Assembly: GCA_938075455.1 (NCBI GenBank) | Contig: CALJHN010000012.1 | Span: forward strand, 1 to 61,082 | DNA from: an uncultured Flavobacteriales bacterium | GTDB lineage: Bacteria > Bacteroidota > Bacteroidia > Flavobacteriales_D > Parvicellaceae | Length of the DNA stretch: 61,082 nucleotides | Reading direction: 5' to 3' | In this document: in pieces, positions 27,159 to 34,767 of the stretch | Position numbering within the stretch: position 1 is the first letter of the stretch | How the letters are laid out: each line of letters starts with the position of its first letter | The notes under the pieces: model-generated | Seen by the model: only the letters and a program-made list of their open reading frames with translations | What the model was told of the DNA's origin: nothing | Database searches by the model: none | Made by a program: the position numbers and the translations under genes

Positions 27159-27243
27159 TGGTACGGGTGAAGGGAGTCGAACCCCCACGCCTTGCGGCAC
27201 TAGATCCTAAGTCTAGCGTGTCTACCAATTCCACCACACCCGC
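27159..27243 (-). tRNA. tRNA-Leu (anticodon TAG)
   Basis: The minus strand folds as a class II tRNA. The acceptor arm is GCGGGTG / CACCCGT, the D arm contains AATTGGTAGACAC, and the anticodon stem is CTAGA / TCTAG with loop CTTAGGA (anticodon TAG, reading CUN). A long variable arm (GTGCCGCAAGGCGT) and the T arm GGGGGTTCGACTCCC follow. A73 and CCA (27159-27161) are encoded. The first acceptor pair is G1-T72, a wobble. With the CCA removed the gene is 27162-27243. Confidence 0.95.
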
Positions 27244-27354
27244 ATTTATTGTAATGCTTTTAAAAAGCAGTTTGCAAATTTATTCAATTTTATCAAATAG
27301 AAAAGCTCAAAAATAATTTTCTGCTACCTTTACAGTTATATTTTTACAAATAAT

Positions 27355-28248
27355 ATGTTGTCAATTGATCTTTCAAAAATAGGAGTTCCCAAAGCTCATC
27401 ATTACTTGCTAAGTGCAGTAGGACCAAGACCTATTTGTTTTGCAAGTACAATTGATGAAAAAGGCAGGTCAAATCTAGCTCCCTTTTCTTTTTTCAATGT
27501 ATTCAGTTCCAACCCACCAATTGCTGTTTTTTCTCCTTCTCGTAGCGGAAGAACAGGTCAAAATAAAGACACATTTAACAATGTTCAGAAAGTAAAACAA
27601 GTTGTTATTAACTTAGTTAATTATAAAATGGTGGAACAAATGTCACTAGCTAGTTCCCCTTACCCCCCTGAAACTGACGAATTTGTTAAAAGTGGATTAA
27701 CCCCATTAAAGTCAGAATTAATAAAACCTTTTAGGGTTAAAGAAGCTCCAGTTCAGATGGAATGTGAAGTAATCGAAATAAAAGAATTGGGCCAGAGTGG
27801 GGGCGCCGGAAATTTAGTAATATGCAAAATTTTAAAGATGCATATTTCAAAAGAATTATTAAATAATGAAAAAATGATAGATCAAGAAAAAATTGATCTT
27901 GTAGCAAGAATGGGAGGTGATTGGTATTGTAGAACAGATAGTAATTCTATGTTTGAAATTAAAAAACCCATAAGCACTAAGGGTATTGGTTTTGACGAGA
28001 TGCCTAATGAAGTATTAAATAGTACTATTCTCTCAGGAAATGATTTAGGCAAACTTGGAGGAATTGAAGCTTTACCAGATGAAACCGATGTCAATGAGTT
28101 TAGATTGATTGAGCTTAGTGAACTTTTTTTAGAATTTGAAGACAATGCTAAAGCATTGGAAATTGCATTACACAAGAAAGCAAAATATTTTTTAAGTAAA
28201 AATCAATTGAAAGCAGCATGGAAAACGTTACTTTCGTTTAATAATTAA
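27355..28248 (+). CDS. Flavin reductase family protein
   Basis: 297 residues. The N-terminal 190 residues form an FMN-binding split-barrel: VGPRPICFASTIDEKGRSNLAPFSFFNVFSSNPP carries the usual flavin-contact pattern (seen in two parts at residues 23-56), followed by NKDTFNNV. The C-terminal 100 residues are acidic and less familiar. Such proteins reduce FMN or act as flavin-dependent oxidoreductases; the substrate is unknown. The DUF3127 gene follows after 8 bases. Confidence 0.8.
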   Translation: MLSIDLSKIGVPKAHHYLLSAVGPRPICFASTIDEKGRSNLAPFSFFNVFSSNPPIAVFSPSRSGRTGQNKDTFNNVQKVKQVVINLVNYKMVEQMSLASSPYPPETDEFVKSGLTPLKSELIKPFRVKEAPVQMECEVIEIKELGQSGGAGNLVICKILKMHISKELLNNEKMIDQEKIDLVARMGGDWYCRTDSNSMFEIKKPISTKGIGFDEMPNEVLNSTILSGNDLGKLGGIEALPDETDVNEFRLIELSELFLEFEDNAKALEIALHKKAKYFLSKNQLKAAWKTLLSFNN

Positions 28249-28256
28249 ATAGAATA

Positions 28257-28604
28257 ATGGAACTTAAATTAAATGGTAAAGTAAAGTTAATTTTAGATTT
28301 ACAATCTTGGGATTCAGGCTTTACAAAAAGAGAATTTGTAATTACTACTAATGAACAATATCCTCAAGATGTTAAATTGGAATGTATTAAAGATAAAACA
28401 AGCCTTTTAGATGGCTTATTAGAAGGAGATGAGGTGGAAGTCTCTTTTAACGTAAGGGGAAATGAATACAATGGCAAGTATTATGTGAATTTACAGGCTT
28501 GGAGACTAAATAAAAGTTCTGGCGAATCTGCACCCAGTGAACAAGCGCCATCCGAACCAGATTTTGAACCAGTTGGTGACGACGACGACGATTTACCATT
28601 TTAA
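28257..28604 (+). CDS. DUF3127 protein with SSB-like acidic tip
   Basis: 115 residues. Residues 1-85 match the DUF3127 pattern: beta strands beginning ELKLNGKVKLILDLQSW, then GFTKREFVITT and a late YYVNLQAWRL strand. I read this as OB-fold-like. A low-complexity Ser/Pro/Glu linker (about 88-106) ends in GDDDDDLPF. That terminus is nearly the same as the C-terminal tip of single-stranded DNA-binding protein (DDDIPF in E. coli), which recruits replication and repair partners. Family function is unknown; a nucleic-acid role is inference from fold and tip. It is likely cotranscribed with the flavin reductase gene (8 bases) and the transporter gene (12 bases). Confidence 0.82.
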   Translation: MELKLNGKVKLILDLQSWDSGFTKREFVITTNEQYPQDVKLECIKDKTSLLDGLLEGDEVEVSFNVRGNEYNGKYYVNLQAWRLNKSSGESAPSEQAPSEPDFEPVGDDDDDLPF

Positions 28605-28616
28605 TTAAAACTTAAA

Positions 28617-30005
28617 ATGTCCCTCATTGAAAAATATATTAAAGGGATAAGGTTTTTATTACCAACTCCATTTTCCATAGCTTTATTATTAACTCTTTTT
28701 ACCATTATTTTGGCCTTGATATGGCCCAGTCAGAACTTATCAGAAAATCAAAATTGGTTAGATAAATTCACAAATATTCTAAATTCTTGGAATAATGGTC
28801 TTTGGAATGTAAAGGGTCTAGCATTTGCCGTTCAAATGATGTTGATGCTATTATTGGGGCATGTTTTAGCTTTAAGCAGACCAGTTAATGCCGCAATCAA
28901 TCAACTTATTCCATTTTGTAGTAATAATGCCAGAAGTGCGTTAATCATCACATTTTTCACTTTAATTGTAAGTTGGTTTAATTGGGGATTAGGACTGGTT
29001 TTTGGCGCTGTTTTTTGTAAAAAAATCATGGAATATGCTGCTAAATCATCTTTCGGACTTAATCATGGGTTGATTGGGGCTTGTGGTTATTCTGGATTAA
29101 TGATATGGCATGGTGGAATTTCAGGTTCGTCCTTGGTGAAAATTTCTGAAAGAGGACACTTAATTGATTTAGCTCCTGAAAGTGTAAAAAGTAATGTTCC
29201 GGAGTTAATAGATTTTTCTAAGACCGTATTTTCTAATATGAATATTGTTGTAACATGTTCTTTATTAGTTGCATTACCAATTACAATGTATGTTTTAGGA
29301 AAAAAAACTAAAGTAGTAGTTCCCAATGTGAAGATGTTAACAGAGAAAAACCATCAAAAAAGCACGTTAGTTGGTCTTGAAAAATTTGACCATTCAAAAT
29401 CTGTGGGCTGGGTTATTGGTTTTTTTATTTTATTATTTTCTGGTTATTTGGCAATTAGCCATTCAAATACAAGATCTTTTCAGTTTATCAATCCTAATTA
29501 TTTAAATTTAACATTAATAGGCCTAGCACTGGTTTTTCATGGTAAGATTTTTACTTTTTTAAAAGCAGTTGAAAAATCTATTGGTGGAACCGCAGGTATA
29601 CTTATTCAATTCCCCCTTTATTTTGGTATTATGGGTATAATTAGTGAAACAGGAATAATAAGTGATTTAGCAGCTTATTTTCAAAGTATTTCTACAAATT
29701 ACAACTATACAATATTTACTTTTATTAGTGCCGGAATGGTGAATTTCTTTGTTCCAAGTGGAGGCGGTCAGTGGTATATACAAGGACCTTTAATTATTCA
29801 ATCTGCAATTGAGATGGGAATTCCATTAAATAAAAGCATTATGGCAATGGCTTACGGAGATCAGTTAACTAATATGATGCAACCTTTTTGGGCGCTTCCG
29901 TTATTAGGTATAACAGGATTAAAAGCAAAAGATATTATCCCATACACTCTGATAATGATGGTAGTTGGATTTATTATTTTTACTTTAGGCTTACTAATTT
30001 TCTAG
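28617..30005 (+). CDS. atoE: Short-chain fatty acid transporter (AtoE family)
   Basis: 462 residues with about 12 hydrophobic segments. The segments SWFNWGLGLVFGAVF, GYSGLMIWHGGISGSS and FFVPSGGGQWYIQGP are diagnostic of the AtoE/TIGR00366 short-chain fatty acid uptake family (butyrate or acetoacetate in E. coli). The actual substrate here is not known. Encoded 12 bases after the DUF3127 gene. Confidence 0.85.
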   Translation: MSLIEKYIKGIRFLLPTPFSIALLLTLFTIILALIWPSQNLSENQNWLDKFTNILNSWNNGLWNVKGLAFAVQMMLMLLLGHVLALSRPVNAAINQLIPFCSNNARSALIITFFTLIVSWFNWGLGLVFGAVFCKKIMEYAAKSSFGLNHGLIGACGYSGLMIWHGGISGSSLVKISERGHLIDLAPESVKSNVPELIDFSKTVFSNMNIVVTCSLLVALPITMYVLGKKTKVVVPNVKMLTEKNHQKSTLVGLEKFDHSKSVGWVIGFFILLFSGYLAISHSNTRSFQFINPNYLNLTLIGLALVFHGKIFTFLKAVEKSIGGTAGILIQFPLYFGIMGIISETGIISDLAAYFQSISTNYNYTIFTFISAGMVNFFVPSGGGQWYIQGPLIIQSAIEMGIPLNKSIMAMAYGDQLTNMMQPFWALPLLGITGLKAKDIIPYTLIMMVVGFIIFTLGLLIF

Positions 30006-30044
30006 TTTAAAAGATAAAATTTCACTTTAGAATTTTAATAACAA

Positions 30045-30563
30045 ATGCAGCAACACAAGTCATTACAATCTGAAAGATTAATAATTAGACCAACTTTAGA
30101 AGAAGATGCAGATTTGATTTTTCAATTAATGAACTCTCCAAAATTTATTAAATATATAGGAGATAGACAGCTTTATTCAGTAGAGGATGCAGAGAAATAT
30201 ATTCAGGATAAAATGCTGCCTCAGTTATATTCCCATGGGTATTCCAATTATTCGTTAATAAATAAAAAAAATAGTGCTAAAATTGGTATTTGTGGACTTT
30301 ATGATAGGGAAGGACTAGATGGGATTGATATTGGATTTGGTATTTTACCAGAATTTGAAGGCTTGGGATATGCTTTCGAGTCCTCATCAAGAATAATTAA
30401 AGCTGCATTTGACGAATTAGAAATTCCGGAAATTAAAGCAATTACCAACAAAGAAAATGTTTCTTCACAAAGTTTATTACTAAAATTAGGTTTTAAACTT
30501 AAAGGAACGATAGTATTGCCAAACGAAAGTGACGAACTACTTTTATACAAAATTGAAAGATAA
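30045..30563 (+). CDS. GNAT-family N-acetyltransferase (RimJ/RimL-like)
   Basis: 172 residues. The N-terminal LQSERLIIRPTLEEDADLIFQLMNSP is typical of RimJ/RimL-type GNATs. The acetyl-CoA motif A region appears as IGFGILPEFEGLGYAFESS (usually Q/RxxGxG/A), then KAITNKENVSSQSLLLKLGFKL. Targets of this branch include protein N-termini and small amines; none can be assigned. The first Gly of the CoA loop is conserved as EGLGYA. Confidence 0.85.
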   Translation: MQQHKSLQSERLIIRPTLEEDADLIFQLMNSPKFIKYIGDRQLYSVEDAEKYIQDKMLPQLYSHGYSNYSLINKKNSAKIGICGLYDREGLDGIDIGFGILPEFEGLGYAFESSSRIIKAAFDELEIPEIKAITNKENVSSQSLLLKLGFKLKGTIVLPNESDELLLYKIER

Positions 30564-30689
30564 AAAATCTAAGAGATTGTGTACTAAAAGTTGCATTACA
30601 TTCGCCATTTATTAAAATTTTAGAAATGATTTTACTATTATCACTACTAAGTGAAATAAAATTCACTACTTTCAGCAAAAACATAAATA

Positions 30690-31169
30690 ATGTTTAAGCT
30701 AAAACAACTTACCCCTCTTTTTTTCTTATTGCTCAACACAGTTTTAACTGCACAAGAGACATTTTCATCTTCTGGTTTTAATTCAAATGGAAATTCTGGA
30801 CTAATATCCTATTCTGTTGGCCAAGTTTCTGTAGGCTTTTTTACTGGAAATAACGGTTCATTGACTCATGGTGTACAGCAGCCTTATGAAATATTTTCAA
30901 CACTTGGGGATGATATTTTAAATATTAATTTAAAGTTAATTGCCTATCCCAATCCTACTATTGATCAATTATTTTTAAGTATTGAAAACATACAAGGCAA
31001 ATTTTTTAATTACCAATTATTTAATATGCAAGGAAAATTACTTTTAATTGATAAATGTGAAAACAACAAAACACATATTAATTTAAATGAATTTCCCCCC
31101 AACACTTATTTGTTAAGTATTAGTGAAAACAATACAGTTATAAAATCTTTTACAATAATTAAAAAATAA
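30690..31169 (+). CDS. Small secreted protein with T9SS type A sorting domain
   Basis: 159 residues: a signal peptide (about 1-21, cleavage after LTA), a 55-residue Gly/Ser/Asn-rich body ending GVQQPYEI, and a T9SS C-terminal domain (about 78-159) beginning LIAYPNPTIDQLFLSIE and ending SFTIIKK. Short proteins of this kind, with the GVQQPYEI motif just before the sorting domain, recur in Bacteroidota genomes. It should be exported by Sec, then passed over the outer membrane by the Por/T9SS machinery. Function unknown. It lies 6 bases before the next secreted-protein gene. Confidence 0.78.
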   Translation: MFKLKQLTPLFFLLLNTVLTAQETFSSSGFNSNGNSGLISYSVGQVSVGFFTGNNGSLTHGVQQPYEIFSTLGDDILNINLKLIAYPNPTIDQLFLSIENIQGKFFNYQLFNMQGKLLLIDKCENNKTHINLNEFPPNTYLLSISENNTVIKSFTIIKK

Positions 31170-31175
31170 CAACAC

Positions 31176-31976
31176 ATGAAAAAAATTTACATACTACTTC
31201 CAGCTTTATTGGTAAATATATTTTGCTTAGGACAAACACCTGAAAAAATGACTTTTCAGGCAGTTATTAGAGATGCTTCAAATACTTTATTAACTAACCA
31301 GAATATAGGGATGCAAATAAGTATTGTTCAAGGATCAGTCACTGGAAATGCGATATATTCTGAAACCCATACACCGATGTCAAATAACAATGGTCTTGTC
31401 AATTTAGAAATTGGTACTGGAACTGTAATTTCTGGAAGTTTTAGTTCCATAAATTGGAGTAACGGGCCTTTTTTCATCAAGACAGAAACGGACCCAAATG
31501 GAGGAAATTCTTATTCAATAACTGGAACGAGTCAATTAATGAGTGTTCCATTTGCCTTACATTCAAAAGTTGCCGATAGTGTTGTTACTCCTAGCTATAC
31601 TATTGGTTCTTGGCCGGAACTTGGAGGGTATGTTTTTTGGGTGTCAGCAGATGGTAAACACGGACTGGTTTCCGAAACTCAGGATCAAGGTCTAGCCACT
31701 TGGTATTTTGCCCAAGACGTAATTTCTGATCCATCAAATCATTCGGTTGACGGCCAGAAATTTAGAGATTGGAGAATGCCAACCAAGCATGAGTTAAATG
31801 AAATGTATTCTGCAAGAACAGCAATTGGATCTTTTGGAACAAAAACTTATTGGTCATCAATTAGGAGTGGTACTACAACTGCATGGAGACAAAATTTTAT
31901 GTCAGGACTTCAATTTAATAGCACAGCTTACACAATAAGTGACTTTTTCTTCGTTCGTTCTGTTAGAGAATTTTAA
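31176..31976 (+). CDS. Secreted surface protein with DUF1566/Lcl-type C-terminal domain
   Basis: 266 residues: signal peptide 1-19 (cleavage after CLGQ), then an N-terminal region (PEKMTFQAVIRDASNTLLT, residues 22-40) common to many secreted Bacteroidota proteins. A C-terminal domain of about 125 residues follows. It carries GGYVFWVSADGKHGLV, WRMPTKHELNEMY and TYWSSIRSG and ends FVRSVREF. This is the DUF1566/Lcl pattern, a C-type-lectin-like fold that may bind carbohydrate. There is no T9SS domain. It may act with the sorting-domain protein 6 bases upstream, but the partner role is inference. Confidence 0.75.
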   Translation: MKKIYILLPALLVNIFCLGQTPEKMTFQAVIRDASNTLLTNQNIGMQISIVQGSVTGNAIYSETHTPMSNNNGLVNLEIGTGTVISGSFSSINWSNGPFFIKTETDPNGGNSYSITGTSQLMSVPFALHSKVADSVVTPSYTIGSWPELGGYVFWVSADGKHGLVSETQDQGLATWYFAQDVISDPSNHSVDGQKFRDWRMPTKHELNEMYSARTAIGSFGTKTYWSSIRSGTTTAWRQNFMSGLQFNSTAYTISDFFFVRSVREF

Positions 31977-31991
31977 TTTTAACTAAAAATA

Positions 31992-32029
31992 GTTATTCAT
32001 TAAAAATATCAAATAATTAATTGAATAAC
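31992..32029. repeat. Inverted repeat upstream of the Crp/Fnr gene
   Basis: GTTATTCA at 31992-31999 and its exact complement TGAATAAC at 32022-32029, with a 22-base spacer. It is followed at 32035-32044 by the palindrome ATGAATTCAT. It could be an operator for autoregulation or part of a weak terminator after the secreted-protein gene. Confidence 0.4.
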
Positions 32030-32061
32030 ATCTTATGAATTCATTCTCATAGTTAATTATA

Positions 32062-32631
32062 GTGAATAATTCAGAGCGTAAAAAAATAATAGAATCCATC
32101 TTTCAAAATATTGATAATGAAACGATTGATATAATTATTAAATATTCCTCATTTCTTGAACTTAATAAAGGATCAGTGTTGATTTCTGAAGGAAAAAGAC
32201 ACCATTATTTTTATTTAATTGTAGAAGGTGGTGTTAAATCCTATTATATCAAAGAATTTAAAGAAGTTTGTACGTGGTTTGCCTTTGAAAACGAAATTAT
32301 AGGTACAACATCAACTCTCCAAGGACTACCTTCTAACGAGTCTATACAATTACTAGAAGACTCAAGATTAATCAGGTTTAACACTAAAAAAATAAATGAG
32401 CTTACTCTATCCAATTTGAAAATGTGTCAACTTCTTAATAGTCTTTGGGCTGAACATTCCTTATTTTTAGAAGAAAGACTTCGATTATTACAGTTTACCA
32501 ATAGCCAAGAGAGATTAGAAGCTTTGATAAAATATAATTCAGAAATATTACAAAGGGTGTCACTAACAGATATTGCCTCATTTCTTGGTGTTAGTAGAGA
32601 AACACTTAGCAGAATAAGAGCTAAGAAATAG
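32062..32631 (+). CDS. Crp/Fnr-family transcriptional regulator
   Basis: 189 residues from a GTG start; the nearest upstream ATG (32035) runs into a stop after five codons. An N-terminal cyclic-nucleotide-binding-type beta barrel (about 25-110) is followed by a long dimerisation helix (about 115-145) and a short HTH, LTDIASFLGVSRETLSRIR (168-186). The recognition helix carries Arg179-Glu180 and Arg184, the same spacing as Arg180-Glu181-Arg185 of E. coli CRP, which read TGTGA. The barrel lacks the obvious cAMP-binding Arg-Ser/Thr pair, so the effector is unknown. The wing after the HTH is nearly absent. Confidence 0.9.
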   Translation: MNNSERKKIIESIFQNIDNETIDIIIKYSSFLELNKGSVLISEGKRHHYFYLIVEGGVKSYYIKEFKEVCTWFAFENEIIGTTSTLQGLPSNESIQLLEDSRLIRFNTKKINELTLSNLKMCQLLNSLWAEHSLFLEERLRLLQFTNSQERLEALIKYNSEILQRVSLTDIASFLGVSRETLSRIRAKK

Positions 32632-32633
32632 CT

Positions 32634-32651
32634 TTGTGACATTTGTCACAA
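32634..32651. promoter_or_regulatory. CRP-type operator TGTGA-N6-TCACA
   Basis: TTGTGACATTTGTCACAA has perfect 8-base arms around a TT centre and contains TGTGA-N6-TCACA, the E. coli CRP consensus. It starts 2 bases after the stop codon of the Crp/Fnr gene. Its centre lies about 41 bases before the start predicted from the TACATTTG box downstream, the position used by class II activators. Confidence 0.7.
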
Positions 32652-32672
32652 TAATTATTCCTTCTCAAATAT

Positions 32673-32680
32673 TACATTTG
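32673..32680 (+). promoter_or_regulatory. -7 element (TACATTTG) for the amine oxidase gene
   Basis: TACATTTG matches the TAnnTTTG consensus and ends 26 bases before the ATG. There is no good -33 element, which fits a promoter that depends on an activator bound at the adjacent operator. Confidence 0.55.
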
Positions 32681-32706
32681 AAAACGAATTTTCCAAAACA
32701 AGAATT

Positions 32707-33927
32707 ATGAATAGGATTAAAATTCTAAATAAGTTTTACTTACTAGTAATTACCGTATTGAGTTTTACAAGCTGTTTAAAATGGGCTGCTAGAGCTGAAA
32801 AGAAACTACCTGATGAAACAGCACTTCACAGAACATACGAATATTCAGGAAAAGTAATAGTTATTGGAGCAGGAGCATCAGGTCTCGCAGCTGCAAAAGT
32901 ATTAGAAAAAAACAATATTGACTATACAATTCTTGAAGCTACCAATAGATATGGAGGTAGATTAAAAAAAGATACCACTTTAGCAGATTTCCCAATAGAT
33001 ATTGGTGCAGAATGGTTACATAGTGCTCCAATAACCTTGAACAAATTGAAGGGGAAATATGGAGATGAAATTGATGAAGAACTTATTCCTTATCATCTAG
33101 ACTGCACTGCTATTTGGAATGGAACAGAATACAAAGTCAATCCAAGTTGGCATAATAACTTTAGCTATAATTTCATGCCAGAATCAAAATTTAAAAATAC
33201 AACTTGGTATGATTTTGTAAATGAAAATATTGCTAAGACAGTGTTACAAAACATTCAGTACAATAGTCCGGTAGTTTCCATAGATTACACAAACAATCAA
33301 GTTTCAGTAGAAACTTTAAATGGGTCAAATTTTGAGGCAGATCGTGTATTGGTGACAGTACCTATTGGAGTTCTAAAATCTGAAAAAATATCATTTATAC
33401 CCGAGATAAACCAAGAAAGAAAGGACGCCATTAAAGAAGTCACTTTTCATCCTGGTTTTAAAGTTGTTATGAAATTTTCAGACAAATTTTACCCAGATGC
33501 TATTGAGTGTGAAGTTAATAATGGAGAAAAAGGCTATTATGACATTGCTTTTGGAAAAGAAACACAAGACAATATACTAGGATTCCTATGTGCTGGAGAT
33601 GAAACACAAAAATACTACAACCTTAGCTCTAATGATGAAATTATGGACAGTTTGCTCTATGAATTAGACCAAATATTTGATGGAAAAGCTTCCTCAAGTT
33701 ATAGTGGAGAATATATATTAGAAAACTGGGGACAATACGAATTTACATTAGGAACTTGGACTCAGGCATTTCAAGAAAAAAAATCCAATCTTAAAATATT
33801 GAATGAGTCATTAGACAATAAAGTATATTTTGCTGGGGAGATTAACGACCCCTATAAACAAATGGGAGTTCCTGGTGCAATTTTATCGGGATACTATTCT
33901 ACAGATAAATTGTTAACCGACCAATAA
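32707..33927 (+). CDS. Exported FAD-dependent amine oxidase
   Basis: 406 residues. FAD-binding GAGASG is at 54-59, followed by EATNRYGGRL (about 78-87), DIGAEWLH and a C-terminal VYFAGEINDPYKQMGVPGAILSGY. These are the motifs of flavin monoamine/polyamine oxidases. Uniquely, it begins with a signal-like segment (about 9-22) and Cys23 in SFTSC, suggesting a lipoprotein. It would oxidise amines in the periplasm or at the outer membrane; the substrate is unknown. It lies directly downstream of the Crp/Fnr gene and the CRP-type operator, so its expression is probably controlled by that regulator. Confidence 0.85.
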   Translation: MNRIKILNKFYLLVITVLSFTSCLKWAARAEKKLPDETALHRTYEYSGKVIVIGAGASGLAAAKVLEKNNIDYTILEATNRYGGRLKKDTTLADFPIDIGAEWLHSAPITLNKLKGKYGDEIDEELIPYHLDCTAIWNGTEYKVNPSWHNNFSYNFMPESKFKNTTWYDFVNENIAKTVLQNIQYNSPVVSIDYTNNQVSVETLNGSNFEADRVLVTVPIGVLKSEKISFIPEINQERKDAIKEVTFHPGFKVVMKFSDKFYPDAIECEVNNGEKGYYDIAFGKETQDNILGFLCAGDETQKYYNLSSNDEIMDSLLYELDQIFDGKASSSYSGEYILENWGQYEFTLGTWTQAFQEKKSNLKILNESLDNKVYFAGEINDPYKQMGVPGAILSGYYSTDKLLTDQ

Positions 33928-34033
33928 TATATTTTAACACAACAAAACTTAGTGTAATTAAAATCTTATTTATTTTTTGTCTAAATAGCTGGTAAACGGT
34001 TGTTTGTTCAATTTTATTTTTAAAAGCTATGAC

Positions 34034-34061
34034 TTTGACATTACATTGTTTACTACATTTG
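34034..34061 (+). promoter_or_regulatory. sdhCAB promoter
   Basis: TTTG (34034-34037) and TACATTTG (34054-34061), 16 bases apart, precede sdhC by 19 bases. This fits the Bacteroidota promoter pattern, with slightly short spacing. Confidence 0.55.
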
Positions 34062-34080
34062 TAAAACATAATTAAAAAAT

Positions 34081-34761
34081 ATGAGTAAATCTACTTTTTA
34101 CACTTCCATAGGATATAAAGTACTGATGGCCCTTTCTGGATTATTTTTAATGTTTTTTTTGCTTCAGCATCTTGTAATAAATTCCCTCTCTGTAATAAGC
34201 CCAGATGCATTTAATGAAGCCTCTCATTTTATGGGAACTAATCCTTTAGTACAATTTCTTTTACAACCAGTATTAATTTTTGGAGTAGTATTTCACTTTA
34301 TAATGGGTTTTTTCCTTGATTTAAAAAACAGAAAATCTAGAGCTATTAATTATTCTTACAACAAACCTTCTGCAAATTCATCTTGGGTATCTAGAAATAT
34401 GATTATTAGCGGTCTTACTGTACTTGCTTTTCTAGGTATTCACTTTATCGATTTTTGGATTCCAGAAATTAATGTAAAATACATTCAAGGAGATATGAGT
34501 GGAATGCACAACGGAGAGTTTAGATATTTTCACGAGTTGCACGAAAAATTTGCAGCTATGCCAAGAGTAATAGCCTACGTAATTGCATTTATATTCTTGT
34601 CCCTACACTTAATGCACGGATTTCAGTCTTCCTTTCAAAGCGTTGGAATAGCAACTAGTAAAACAAGAGTTGCTTTTTATAAATTTGGAAATATTTTTGC
34701 AATAATTGTACCTACTGGTTTTATACTAATAGCATTGTTTCATTTTATAACCCAACACTAA
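34081..34761 (+). CDS. sdhC: Succinate dehydrogenase/fumarate reductase cytochrome b subunit
   Basis: 226 residues with five hydrophobic helices, the single-subunit (type B) membrane anchor used with menaquinone. Conserved His residues in the helices (FFLLQHLVINSL, VFHFIMGF, HLMHGFQSSF) fit the two haem b ligands. It starts MSKSTFYTSIGYKVLMALSG, a typical Bacteroidota SdhC start. It leads the sdhCAB operon, 6 bases before sdhA. Confidence 0.94.
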   Translation: MSKSTFYTSIGYKVLMALSGLFLMFFLLQHLVINSLSVISPDAFNEASHFMGTNPLVQFLLQPVLIFGVVFHFIMGFFLDLKNRKSRAINYSYNKPSANSSWVSRNMIISGLTVLAFLGIHFIDFWIPEINVKYIQGDMSGMHNGEFRYFHELHEKFAAMPRVIAYVIAFIFLSLHLMHGFQSSFQSVGIATSKTRVAFYKFGNIFAIIVPTGFILIALFHFITQH

Positions 34762-34767
34762 TAAAAT

